The position numbers and the translations under genes were made by a program. The notes below the pieces were generated by a model, which saw only the letters and a program-made list of their open reading frames with translations, made no database searches and had not been told where the DNA came from. A stretch of DNA of 42,863 nt, taken from an uncultured Aurantimonas sp. Lineage in GTDB: Bacteria; Pseudomonadota; Alphaproteobacteria; Rhizobiales; Rhizobiaceae. The stretch spans positions 1-42,863 of the forward strand of contig CANKZU010000023.1 of assembly GCA_947488615.1 (NCBI GenBank). The letters run 5' to 3'. Shown here piece by piece: positions 34,453 to 41,845 of the stretch (its first letter is position 1; every line of letters begins with the position of its first letter).

Positions 34453-34739
34453 GCTTCCTCAAACGGATTTTTGGCGGCGGCACCGCCGCCACCGAACCGA
34501 GTGCGCCGCGTGTGGCCGCGGAGGAAACCTATGAGGGCTTCGCCATCGCCGCGACGCCGATGGCCGAGGGCGGGCAGTACCGGCTGGCCGCGACGATCAC
34601 CAAGGAGATTGGCGGCGAGACGAAGACGCACCGGCTGATCCGCGCCGATCTGTTCGCCTCCGAGGAGGAGGCCGCGCGCTTTGCGCTGATCAAGGCCCGG
34701 CAGGTCGTCGACGAGCAGGGCGAGCGCCTGTTCGGCTGA
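34449..34739 (+). CDS. HlyU-family protein
   Basis: A 96-aa protein of the HlyU family, recognised by MSFLKRIFGGG at the start, ETYEGFAIAATPMAEGGQYR and HRLIRADLFASEEEAARFAL. In Vibrio the name HlyU is used for a virulence regulator, but this short alphaproteobacterial family is distinct and uncharacterised. The start is fixed by the ATGA overlap with DUF2442. A strong hairpin at 34805-34838 may end the rpoD-DUF4160-DUF2442-hlyU run. Confidence 0.82.
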   Translation: MSFLKRIFGGGTAATEPSAPRVAAEETYEGFAIAATPMAEGGQYRLAATITKEIGGETKTHRLIRADLFASEEEAARFALIKARQVVDEQGERLFG

Positions 34740-34804
34740 AGGTGCTCCTTCTCCCGCTGAAGGAGAGAAGGCCTTTGAGGTTTTCCATGCTGTTCCACGT
34801 CGGG

Positions 34805-34838
34805 AAAGAGCGTTTCCGGGATCCCGGGAGCGCTCTTT
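34805..34838. terminator. Strong hairpin after the HlyU-family gene
   Basis: AAAGAGCG (34805-34812) pairs with CGCTCTTT (34831-34838), and inside it CCGGGATCCCGG is itself self-complementary. It ends in TTTG. It lies 66 bases past the stop codon and is the best candidate for the operon end, although it could be part of the neighbouring repeat element. Confidence 0.55.
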
Positions 34839-34867
34839 GTCCATGCGGTCTCGGTTTGCGGGCACGG

Positions 34868-34996
34868 CTTCAGTAAGGAGCGTGCTCTAGCGCGCCGTGC
34901 GTCCATCCGGACGCCAAAGGATGCGCTGACACTTTGATCGAGCATCGGAGTTATCCAAAAACCGAACGCCACTCTCTGGTCCGAAGCACTTAAGCC
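34868..34996. repeat. RIME-like rhizobial intergenic element
   Basis: The segment GCGTGCTCTAGCGCGCC, GTGCGTCC and GGACGCCAAAGGATGCGCT, then CACTTTGATCGAGCAT, ATCCAAAAACCG and CACTCTCTGG matches the layout of the rhizobium-specific intergenic mosaic element (RIME1) as I remember it, with divergence. GTGCGTCC and GGACGCC are its inner inverted arms. Such elements are non-coding and found only in intergenic places in rhizobia and relatives. It lies between the HlyU-family gene and the XRE regulator gene. Confidence 0.6.
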
Positions 34997-35017
34997 CATC
35001 CTAATGAGGACATCACC

Positions 35018-35362
35018 GTGGACCACTGGGGAACATGTCTCAAGGCCGCGTTGCAGGTGCGCCAGATCGGCAAGCACTACGCGCTCGCGGTCGAACTGGG
35101 CGTGCATGAAAGCGCGATCAGTCGCTGGCAACAAGGCGGGTCCATTTCAGTCCCTCACCTGGTCGCTCTTTGTCAGACCCTCGATATCTCCATCGACTGG
35201 CTGCTGACCGGACAAGGAAGCATGACGCAGCACAAGCTTCCGGCGGCGGATACTGCCGCAGCAGCCAGGATCTTGTTCCAGGATATCACGCTTCAGGACA
35301 TGGCGACGACGGCGAACGTCCTCGCCGTGCTGCTCGAACGCATGACCGCCATTGAGCATTGA
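35018..35362 (+). CDS. XRE-family HTH regulator
   Basis: A 114-aa protein with a GTG start and GAGGA eight bases before it. Residues about 5-68 are a Cro/CI HTH (LKAALQVRQIGKHYALAVEL, VHESAISRWQQGGSISVPHL, LDISIDWLLTGQG). The remaining tail, ending TANVLAVLLERMTAIEH, is helical and may serve dimerisation. The LDISIDWLLTG ending of the HTH is typical of XRE regulators. It precedes, in the same direction and after 202 bases, a three-gene cassette of unknown function whose promoter has a tandem repeat. Regulation of that cassette is inferred from position. Confidence 0.85.
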   Translation: MDHWGTCLKAALQVRQIGKHYALAVELGVHESAISRWQQGGSISVPHLVALCQTLDISIDWLLTGQGSMTQHKLPAADTAAAARILFQDITLQDMATTANVLAVLLERMTAIEH

Positions 35363-35414
35363 CGAGGAGCCTCGCCCTTCTTTCCTGTGCAATAAATTCC
35401 GTTAAGTCATGCGC

Positions 35415-35422
35415 TGCATGCA
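35415..35422. promoter_or_regulatory. 8-bp palindrome in cassette promoter region
   Basis: TGCATGCA is a perfect palindrome inside an AT-rich stretch 143 bases before the first cassette gene. It may be part of an operator together with the downstream tandem repeat. Short palindromes occur by chance, so support is weak. Confidence 0.3.
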
Positions 35423-35445
35423 ATAGAAATACAACTAAAAAGTGT

Positions 35446-35466
35446 AATATTGCTTCAATATTGCTT
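35446..35466 (+). promoter_or_regulatory. Tandem 10-bp direct repeat upstream of the paralogue cassette
   Basis: AATATTGCTT occurs twice, at 35446-35455 and 35457-35466, with an 11-base period, close to one turn of the DNA helix. It is in an AT-rich island within GC-rich DNA, about 100 bases before the first cassette gene (35565). This is the pattern expected for cooperative binding of a regulator or for an upstream promoter element. Confidence 0.5.
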
Positions 35467-35564
35467 GGCTAGGTTGTGGTCCGCCATGCGGCTCGCAACC
35501 GGTCGCCGGCCGGAGCAGCTTTGTCCCAGCCGCGCGTGATTCCCGTCAGCCAAGGAGAATTTCG

Positions 35565-36302
35565 ATGACGACTCCCTATGAAATCAAGATTGCCTTATCC
35601 GGCCCTGACATCACCACCCTCAAGAATGAGGGCTGGTCGCTCTTCGCGTTCAAATCGGTGAAGACCACGGCGGGCGGCGCCGAGCCGGTTTTGTGGTTCA
35701 AGACCCAGACCTTCATGCAGTCGACAAAGGTCGACTGGACCGAGAGTTACCAGGCTTACGTGTCGACCAGCGCCATCGTGCCCAACGGCAGCATCGACGC
35801 GGAGACGGACCTGGGCGTCGACCTGGGGCAGACTGTCACCGTCGACAAGGACGGCAACCTCAGCGCGGCATCGTCCGGCGAGGACGGCGTGGTGACCTTG
35901 TCGAACCCGGTCTCCGGCGGCCAGTGGACGAGTGGCCTGTCGCAGGAGGCCGAGGGCGTCTTCGTGCCGATGTGCGCGTTGACCTTGCACGGCATGACCG
36001 AGGAATTGATTGCCCCGATCGAGAAGGTCCTGCTGATGTTCGCGACGGCGAAATTCAATACCGGGCAGGTCATCTATCAATCATTCTCGCAAGGGGTGCT
36101 GGTCGATTTGACCAGCGCACCCACTGTCGATGGCAAAAAGACCCGATCGGTCGGCTACGTGCTCAATGACGGCTGGAACTGGAATGACGCCACCTGGGCT
36201 CAGCCGACGCCGGCCAAGGCTGTTCTGGGCGACCTTCTGATCGAACAGGACAGCGGCCTGGCGCGCTCCGCGCGACTGCGCCGGCACAGGGCCGCCGCCT
36301 GA
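35565..36302 (+). CDS. Uncharacterised protein, paralogue A of a small cassette
   Basis: A 245-aa protein without signal peptide or membrane segments; it looks rich in beta strands. Landmarks are LKNEGWSLFAFKSVKTTAGG near the start, TKVDWTESYQAYVSTSAIVP, VLLMFATAKFNTGQVIYQSF and the late tryptophan motif GWNWNDATWAQP, followed by an Arg-rich tail (ARSARLRRHRAAA). AAGGAG eight bases before the ATG is strong. The next gene encodes a diverged full-length relative: the same landmarks occur in the same order. I do not recognise a family. The beta-rich look, paralogy and soluble nature recall cytosolic or contact-released effector or lectin-like proteins, but this is speculation. Confidence 0.75.
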   Translation: MTTPYEIKIALSGPDITTLKNEGWSLFAFKSVKTTAGGAEPVLWFKTQTFMQSTKVDWTESYQAYVSTSAIVPNGSIDAETDLGVDLGQTVTVDKDGNLSAASSGEDGVVTLSNPVSGGQWTSGLSQEAEGVFVPMCALTLHGMTEELIAPIEKVLLMFATAKFNTGQVIYQSFSQGVLVDLTSAPTVDGKKTRSVGYVLNDGWNWNDATWAQPTPAKAVLGDLLIEQDSGLARSARLRRHRAAA

Positions 36303-36389
36303 TCAACGCCTGTCGAGGCTCGCTTCGCGCGGCTTGCGGGCCGCGCGGAACGCGCATCGGGCAACCCAAAGCAGGTCGGGGAGGCCAAA

Positions 36390-37100
36390 ATGACTGGCGA
36401 GACGCTGACGATCAAGCTGGCTGATGGGAGCGCGGCGCGGCTCAAGGCGAGCGGCTTCCAGCTCTATGGCTTTCGACAGGTCATCAGCTCGAACAAGAGC
36501 GGCGTGCCGCTGGTCGCAAGCCGCCTCGGCGACGCGCAGTTCGTCGATACGATCTCCGTCGATCCATCCCCGCACCATTTCAGCGTCTACATCTCACTCG
36601 ACCGGATCGCCGTCGATCATGCCGTTGTCGCCGGCGATCAGGCGGCGATCCGCGAGGGGGAACTCGCCGAGGTGTCGACCAACGGTATCGAACCCAGGTC
36701 GGGCGGAACCGCCGGGACGGTCACGGTTTTGAGCATGGCCGAGCGCGCCATGGTCTGCGGTCTGTCCGCCGCCGCCATGTTTCCGGCCAACGATGGACCG
36801 GCGGTTCCCTACAGCGGCTTCGATATCGAGGTCGGAGCGCAAGTCGTGATCGCGCCGACGGCCTCGATCCTGCTGATGTGGGCCACATCGACCTATGATC
36901 TGAGCGTCTTCATGGCCAAAAGCCTCGGGCGAAGCGTCCTTTTAGCGACGGATCTGGCCGACGCCACGATCGGTTTCGACATCGACGTTGGCTGGCAGTG
37001 GCCCCCCGGGGCGCTCTGGGCAAAGGCGATCCCGCCGAATACCGAACTGAAGCCTCTGCTCGTCCTGGATCCGGGCCACAACCGACCATTGGGATACTAA
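36390..37100 (+). CDS. Uncharacterised protein, paralogue B of a small cassette
   Basis: A 236-aa soluble, beta-rich protein, a diverged paralogue of the preceding gene product. LKASGFQLYGFRQVISSNKS matches LKNEGWSLFAFKSV, FSVYISLDRIAVD matches YQAYVSTSAIVP, SILLMWATSTYDLSVFMAKS matches VLLMFATAKFNTG, and VGWQWPPGALWAKA matches DGWNWNDATWAQ. Identity is low, roughly a fifth to a quarter, so the duplication is old. GGAGG precedes the ATG. It starts 87 bases after the first paralogue and 99 bases before a 78-aa gene, all in one direction. Function unknown; the two may form a heteromer. Confidence 0.75.
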   Translation: MTGETLTIKLADGSAARLKASGFQLYGFRQVISSNKSGVPLVASRLGDAQFVDTISVDPSPHHFSVYISLDRIAVDHAVVAGDQAAIREGELAEVSTNGIEPRSGGTAGTVTVLSMAERAMVCGLSAAAMFPANDGPAVPYSGFDIEVGAQVVIAPTASILLMWATSTYDLSVFMAKSLGRSVLLATDLADATIGFDIDVGWQWPPGALWAKAIPPNTELKPLLVLDPGHNRPLGY

Positions 37101-37199
37101 CTCCCCAGGCGGCGCGGCAAGCAACGACAGTCAAGCGAGACAAACCCTCGTCAACCCGTCGAAGCCATGCTTCGACCACCCACCATAGGAGAATTCGCG

Positions 37200-37436
37200 A
37201 TGATCGAAATCCAGGACTCCGTCGAGCGCCAGTTGGTCGCGACAGGAACCGACATCATCGCATTGCCGGGCGCCGGCAATATCGGCGTCCGCAATTGCCA
37301 CAACGAGCCCGACCAACGATTGCAAACTGCCTATTCGTATCTCCTCGTGGATACGGTGGGCGGCGACCGCATCTCGGCCGAATGCACGGCGTTGCCGGGC
37401 CGCGGCATGCAAACCGCGAGCTTCCATCGCAACTGA
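37200..37436 (+). CDS. Small uncharacterised protein closing the cassette
   Basis: A 78-aa protein (MIEIQDSVERQLVATGTDII, LPGAGNIGVRNCHN, QTAYSYLLVDTVGGDRIS, ending GMQTASFHRN). AGGAG lies eight bases before the ATG, nearly the same leader as the first cassette gene (AAGGAGAATTTCG versus AGGAGAATTCGCG). It has two cysteines and no signal peptide. I recognise no family. The shared leader and direction tie it to the two paralogues; it may be a partner, an immunity or chaperone protein, or a peptide product. It is followed by a palindromic repeat element. Confidence 0.62.
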   Translation: MIEIQDSVERQLVATGTDIIALPGAGNIGVRNCHNEPDQRLQTAYSYLLVDTVGGDRISAECTALPGRGMQTASFHRN

Positions 37437-37459
37437 CGTGGCGCCCAGCGGCCGCCGCA

Positions 37460-37537
37460 CCCCTCATCCGACCTCGCTTTGCTCGGCCACCTTCTTCCCT
37501 TCTTGGAGAAGCTGGCCCGAAGGGGTGGATGAGGGGT
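37460..37537. repeat. Palindromic intergenic repeat (CCCCTCATCC type)
   Basis: ACCCCTCATCC at the left end (37459-37469) and GGATGAGGGGT at the right end (37527-37537) are inverse complements. The inner part, GGCCACCTTCTTCCC-TTCTTGGAGAAGCTGGCC, also folds. Elements with these ends and a central CTTCTCC/GGAGAAG hairpin are abundant between genes of Hyphomicrobiales. The rest of the 37437-37738 gap holds no gene. Confidence 0.65.
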
Positions 37538-37738
37538 CTTGCCACTGGTGGGAAGACTGAACCCCGGATGAACGGCGGGTTCCGGGGACATTCAGTCGCC
37601 ATCTCCTAGGGTCTGGTCATTCACCGGCGAAGTGTTGGCGAATGATCGCCTGGGCCGGCTCGACCGGCGGCGATCGCCCCCCGCGAAACCGTGGTCCGCG
37701 ACAGAGGATATCGCGTCGACCCGAATGGAGACCAACCC

Positions 37739-38098
37739 ATGTTCAAGTCCCTGACCCGCTCGATCATCGTGGTTGCCGCGCTTGCCACCGGCGGCACCGC
37801 ACTTACCGCCGCGCCGGCCGCCGCCGACGGCTTTCGCTTCGGCATCACCATCGGCGAGCGCGCCCAGCCGGTTCACGGCCGGAGCTATCGCGATCATCGG
37901 GCCTACCGCGATTACCGGCCGGCCTGCTCGCCACGCCGCGCCGTGCGCAAGGCGCGCCGGATGGGTGTTAATCGGGCACGCATCGTCAGGGTCAATCGCC
38001 GCGCCGTCGTGGTCAAGGGGCGTTCGATGGGCGATCGCGTGCTCGTGCGTTTCGCGCGCGAACGGCGCTGCCCGGTGCTGAGCTTCCGCCGCCGTTGA
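37739..38098 (+). CDS. Secreted small Arg-rich protein
   Basis: A 119-aa protein with a clear signal peptide: KSLTRSIIVVAALATGGTA, cleavage probably after AAPAAA near residue 29. The mature part is Arg- and Tyr-rich (RSYRDHRAYRDYRPACSPRR, then RARIVRVNRRAVVVKGRSMG) with two cysteines, of which the pair C-x(n)-C could form a disulfide in the periplasm. Proteins of this look are common and uncharacterised in Hyphomicrobiales. TGGAGA nine bases before the ATG supports the start; the upstream part of the frame has no family resemblance. Confidence 0.8.
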   Translation: MFKSLTRSIIVVAALATGGTALTAAPAAADGFRFGITIGERAQPVHGRSYRDHRAYRDYRPACSPRRAVRKARRMGVNRARIVRVNRRAVVVKGRSMGDRVLVRFARERRCPVLSFRRR

Positions 38099-38155
38099 GC
38101 CCTTGGGCCGGCTAGGGCGTCCGCAGGCGAACCTCGCCCGGACGCCCGCGCGGCC

Positions 38156-38896
38156 TCAGTCGCGGATGTCGTAGATCATCCGGACGCTCACGCTGAAAAT
38201 GTTCTCGCCGGTTTCGACGGGAACGACGCTCGGCGCCGCTTCCGCCGCCATCATCTTCATCGATCGGTTGAGCGGCATCGGCGGAATCACCCCAAGATCC
38301 TCGCTGATCTCGCGCACCGGGCCGAGCGTCACCCCGGCGGCCTCCGCCAGCACTGCGGCGGTCGCCGCCGCGTCGGCCACGGCCTTGCGTCGCGCCGCGT
38401 CGCGAGCCTTTCGCGGCTCGGCCACGTCGAAGCTGATGTCGCCGCCCTGGTTGACGCCGAGCGTGACGGCCCGGTCGAGGATCTCACCGAGCTTGGCGAT
38501 GTCGCGGACCCGGACGGCCAGCGTGTTGCGGACCTCGTAGCCGACGATCGCCGGCGGCGTCTGGACGCCGTCAGGGCGCTGGTTGTCGTAGCGATATTGC
38601 GGCACGATCGAAAAGCCGGAGGTCTGCAGGTCGCGATCCTCGGCGCCGAATTGACGCATGCCGGCCGTGACCTCGCTCATCGCCGCATTGGCCTGATCGA
38701 GCGCGGCGCGCGCCGTCTCGGCCGAGCGCAGCACGGTGAAGGACGCGATGGCGAGATCGGGTTTCATCGTGGCCTCGCCGGTGCCGGTGACCACCAGAGT
38801 TCGCGGCGCGGGCGCATCGGGCTCCTGCGCGCCGGCGAAAACCGGTGTCGCCAGGACCAGGAGGGCGGCGATCAGATAGCGGTGACGGTGTCGCAT
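38156..38896 (-). CDS. SIMPL (DUF541) domain periplasmic protein
   Basis: A 246-aa protein with a signal peptide (LIAALLVLATPVFAGAQE, cleavage near residue 23). The SIMPL/DUF541 domain covers the rest: RTLVVTGTGEATMKPDLAIA, DLQTSGFSIVPQYRYDNQ, GYEVRNTLAVRVRDIAKLGE and NQGGDISFDVAEPRKARDAA. Family members in other bacteria form large periplasmic assemblies or affect oxidative-stress tolerance; none has a firm enzymatic role. The length is normal. It converges with the small secreted protein gene. Confidence 0.9.
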   Translation of the reverse strand: MRHRHRYLIAALLVLATPVFAGAQEPDAPAPRTLVVTGTGEATMKPDLAIASFTVLRSAETARAALDQANAAMSEVTAGMRQFGAEDRDLQTSGFSIVPQYRYDNQRPDGVQTPPAIVGYEVRNTLAVRVRDIAKLGEILDRAVTLGVNQGGDISFDVAEPRKARDAARRKAVADAAATAAVLAEAAGVTLGPVREISEDLGVIPPMPLNRSMKMMAAEAAPSVVPVETGENIFSVSVRMIYDIRD

Positions 38897-39040
38897 GGGC
38901 GCGGAACTCCGGTTCGAAGGATGTCGACGATCTTGCTAGGCCGCCATTGCGGCGTCAAAGCGGAGATTGGAAGAAAAGCCGGCGCCGCGGTATTTGGCGC
39001 CTTGAGGCGCCGCGGTGTATGCGCTAGGGCAGGGCGCGTG

Positions 39041-39117
39041 GGGCCTGTAGCTCAATTGGTTAGAGCCGGCGGCTCATAACCGCTTGGTTGTAGGTTCGAG
39101 TCCTACCGGGCCCACCA
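39041..39117 (+). tRNA. tRNA with CAT anticodon, probably tRNA-Ile2 (lysidine type)
   Basis: The cloverleaf is complete: acceptor GGGCCTG pairs with CGGGCCC, D arm with AGCTCAATTGGTTAGAGC, anticodon loop CTCATAA, T arm TAGGTTCGAGTCCTA, and encoded CCA end. The anticodon is CAT, usually listed as Met. However C4-G69 and C5-G68 in the acceptor stem, which TilS uses to recognise tRNA-Ile2, and the anticodon-arm surroundings GGCGGCTCATAACCGCTTGGT, resemble E. coli ileX rather than elongator Met. It therefore probably reads AUA after lysidine modification. A tyrosine integrase gene begins 68 bases downstream, so its 3' end is the likely attachment site. Confidence 0.9.
39093..39117 (+). other. Probable attL at the tRNA 3' end
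   Basis: The T-arm and acceptor 3' part of the CAT-anticodon tRNA directly precede a tyrosine integrase gene pointing away from it. Tyrosine integrases of genomic islands usually recombine into this part of a tRNA gene. No second copy of the segment was found in the rest of the window, so the right end of the island must lie beyond 42863. Confidence 0.5.
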
Positions 39118-39184
39118 ATTTCCTTAAATTACAGAGCCTTAGCTACGGGTTTGTGTCGATGAGACATAACGGTGAGACATCTCC

Positions 39185-40819
39185 GTGCGCAATCCTACGT
39201 ATCTCTCGTTGTCCCGCGATGGGGTCTACTACTTCCGTTTCCCGATCCCGAAATCCCTGCATCCGAGTCAGAGGGCAACCACGGTCAAGGTTTCTCTGGG
39301 TACTCGCGATCCTAAGCTAGCCCTGTGCATTGCTCGCCGTATGAGCTACGCGTCAGAGCGTGTGATGCAGCAAGGATTGGCCACGGGTATGCAATACGAG
39401 GAAATCCGAGCTGTCCTGAAACAGCATTTCAGCGCAATGCTGGTGCGGCAAAAGACGCAGATTGCTGAACATGGCAGGATGTCTTCATTAGATGCGTACG
39501 ACGCGGCCGCCACTTTCGCTGACGAAGCCGTACAGAATGATTGGCCGCTCATTCCCGGCGGGGACGATGCAGAACACCTCGCTGGTTTTATTGAGAGATA
39601 CAATCTGCCGATTGCCGCTGGCACTGCACCGTACGAGAGCCTACGTGCAGAGTTTCCACGAGCGTGGCGCGACTATTGCAAATCCGTGCGTGCGTATGAC
39701 CAGACGCTAGATCGATACGACTACAGCGGACCTGCCGCTCAGCCCCAAGTTGAGCAAGTGCCTTCTACAAAAGGCATGCCGCTCCGGGAACTGGTGAAGT
39801 GCTATACCGCAGAGAAGCTACGCGGGCATGCGTGGGCAGCGAAAACCGAGATAGAGAAAGCAGACCATTTCAGGCTGCTAAGCGAAATCCTAGGAAATGA
39901 TACCGACGTTCGCGCACTCACTGCTACAGACGCAAAGCGGGTAAAAGACATACTGCTAGAGTATCCGAGAAACCGGAACAAAAACCCAAATACACGCGGC
40001 TTATCTCTATCTGATGCGTTAGCTGTGCAGGGCTGTGAAACGTTAAACGCAAAAACAATAAACAAGTACCTGCAAAGCTACAGCGATCTGTGCAAGTGGG
40101 CCAAGACGAACGGGCATGTTGATGCGTCTCTCTTTGCCGGGTCAACGGTGCGGTTAAACAAGGGAAAAGCCGCAGGCAATCGTGACGGTTTTAGTGGAGA
40201 GCAGGTACAGAAAATAATACAGGCGCTTCTTCGAAACGACATCGTGTCTCAGAATAAGCCGTACCAAAAATGGGGACCGCTGCTCGCACTGTACACTGGC
40301 GCTCGTCTGAACGAGATCGCGCAGATACACCTATCGGATATTAGGCAGGACGCGGACGGCCTCTGGTACTTCGATCTGAACGACGAGGGAGACGACAAGC
40401 AGCTTAAGACGCGAGGCTCAAAGCGGTTCGTGCCGATACATTCGGCTCTGATCGAGATCGGCTTTCTGGATCATGTACAGGCCCTGCGGCAGTCAGGCAC
40501 GACGAAGCTATTCCCGGATTTCACCTACTGCCCGAAAAACGGATGGGGACGGGCGCTGGGGCGCTGGTTCAATGACACTTTCTTGGTGAAGCTCGACATC
40601 AAGACGCCGGGACTGGTTTTTCACAGCCTGCGCCACACGGTCATCACGTCGCTGATGCAGACGGGAGTACCGGAGCCGGTGACACAGGCAATAGTCGGCC
40701 ATGCGCAACAGGGCGTGACGCATCAGCACTATTTCAAGCAGGGCTACACGCTGACGCAGTTATCCAGCGCAATCGAGAAGCTGCCGTATCGACCTGCGGG
40801 AACGCGCCCTGTGGCGTAG
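39185..40819 (+). CDS. Tyrosine-type site-specific integrase
   Basis: A 544-aa tyrosine recombinase with a GTG start; an in-frame TGA 12 bases upstream fixes the region of the start. The N-terminus MRNPTYLSLSRDGVYYFRFP is of the DUF6538 type often found in such integrases. The SAM-like DNA-binding domain follows. The catalytic domain has the first Arg in LYTGARLNEIAQIHL, Lys in LKTRGSKRFVPIH, H-x-x-R in FHSLRHTVITSL, His in AIVGHAQ and the Tyr nucleophile in THQHYFKQGY. It should integrate the island next to the tRNA. Codon use is less GC-rich than in the core genes. Confidence 0.93.
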   Translation: MRNPTYLSLSRDGVYYFRFPIPKSLHPSQRATTVKVSLGTRDPKLALCIARRMSYASERVMQQGLATGMQYEEIRAVLKQHFSAMLVRQKTQIAEHGRMSSLDAYDAAATFADEAVQNDWPLIPGGDDAEHLAGFIERYNLPIAAGTAPYESLRAEFPRAWRDYCKSVRAYDQTLDRYDYSGPAAQPQVEQVPSTKGMPLRELVKCYTAEKLRGHAWAAKTEIEKADHFRLLSEILGNDTDVRALTATDAKRVKDILLEYPRNRNKNPNTRGLSLSDALAVQGCETLNAKTINKYLQSYSDLCKWAKTNGHVDASLFAGSTVRLNKGKAAGNRDGFSGEQVQKIIQALLRNDIVSQNKPYQKWGPLLALYTGARLNEIAQIHLSDIRQDADGLWYFDLNDEGDDKQLKTRGSKRFVPIHSALIEIGFLDHVQALRQSGTTKLFPDFTYCPKNGWGRALGRWFNDTFLVKLDIKTPGLVFHSLRHTVITSLMQTGVPEPVTQAIVGHAQQGVTHQHYFKQGYTLTQLSSAIEKLPYRPAGTRPVA

Positions 40820-40989
40820 AGATGGCGCGATGCACCCGATGCAGCAATCGCGCTCACAATTTCCAGCGATAGGGATAGGAAACCCGCACTGTTCTCTTGT
40901 TTGGTGTACGAGCTTAGGAGAAGATGGAGTCCGACATGTTAACTAGTAGATGCTAAACGCGTACCGCAATGAAAACGTAGGGGCTAGTC

Positions 40990-41601
40990 ATGTTCTTCTT
41001 TTTAGCTTTATGCGCGCTAATAATAGCCTCCTACGGCTTGTTGAAACGAAATCACAGGAAGGAAGGGCACAAAGAGATGGGCGGGCTTCTCGTTCAAGAT
41101 GTGCACGAGGAGTTTGCCCTGTTCTATGTTGCTTCGGAGATTCAATATGCGTACAATAGCTTGCCATCTTCACTGATGCAAATAGCGAATGGGAACATTG
41201 ATGGGCGGACACAGCAAAGCCTGCTTGTCGCTCTTTCTAGCTTCATTTCGTACAGGTCTGGCAGAGACAGAACTATCGAAGATTATTTACCTGCTGTGAA
41301 AGAATGTAAGATTTTGTTACGCACAGAGATTAATACGAACGATTCAACTCTCGCTTTGCGCAGGTGGGTTAGAAAAGAGGCTACAGAAGAAACCCCTGAG
41401 ATCACGGAGAATGAAATCTCGAGACGCGTCACAGAGATTGCTTCACATATCCGATCGGATGACCGTATTGCTAGAAGTATGCAAACTACGCTCGTCAAGG
41501 ACAGCATCATGCACTTGTTTACGGTCAAGTTCGGACAGCCGTTCGACCAATACACAGAGAAGTTGAGTGCGGCTGCCTATACGAGCATGCAGGAAACTTA
41601 G
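40990..41601 (+). CDS. Membrane-anchored protein of unknown function
   Basis: A 203-aa protein with one N-terminal membrane segment (FFFLALCALIIASYGLL, residues 2-18) followed by a basic stop-transfer patch (KRNHRKEGHKE), so the helical remainder should face the cytoplasm. The rest is rich in charged residues and Ser (SSFISYRSGRDRTIEDYLPA, NEISRRVTEIASHIRSDDRI). AGGGG precedes the ATG. The gene is strikingly AT-rich compared with the core genome. I recognise no family. It lies alone in the island between two recombinase genes, so it is a candidate cargo gene. Confidence 0.72.
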   Translation: MFFFLALCALIIASYGLLKRNHRKEGHKEMGGLLVQDVHEEFALFYVASEIQYAYNSLPSSLMQIANGNIDGRTQQSLLVALSSFISYRSGRDRTIEDYLPAVKECKILLRTEINTNDSTLALRRWVRKEATEETPEITENEISRRVTEIASHIRSDDRIARSMQTTLVKDSIMHLFTVKFGQPFDQYTEKLSAAAYTSMQET

Positions 41602-41845
41602 TAGACAGATGTACGGACACGCTCGCGCAGTTCAGTCTGATGTGCGAGCTCTCCCGGCTCTTCTGCCCTTGAACTCGCAAGTTCATCGCAGGAGCCTCGC
41701 CTGAAATTGCTCTGGATCGTCAGGGCGGATTGGTGGGGGCGGGCGGCGCACCGGAAGCACCCAATCCTTCTTTTCATCGCTCTTGCTCGTCAGCGACCTT
41801 CTATGGCGATTTTGATCGCCAGCGGCCGACTTGTCACGGCTGCTC
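41602..41845. other. Gap between cargo gene and serine recombinase
   Basis: A 244-base stretch without a supported gene. TGGCGAT-TTTG-ATCGCCA (41804-41821) is a perfect 7-bp hairpin 25 bases past the recombinase stop on the reverse strand. It lacks a T-run and is only a weak terminator candidate. Confidence 0.4.

Noticed and set aside
40950..41159. 69-codon frame at the start of the orphan island gene
   Set aside because: It overlaps the 203-aa frame, which has a better ribosome binding site and a coherent membrane anchor.
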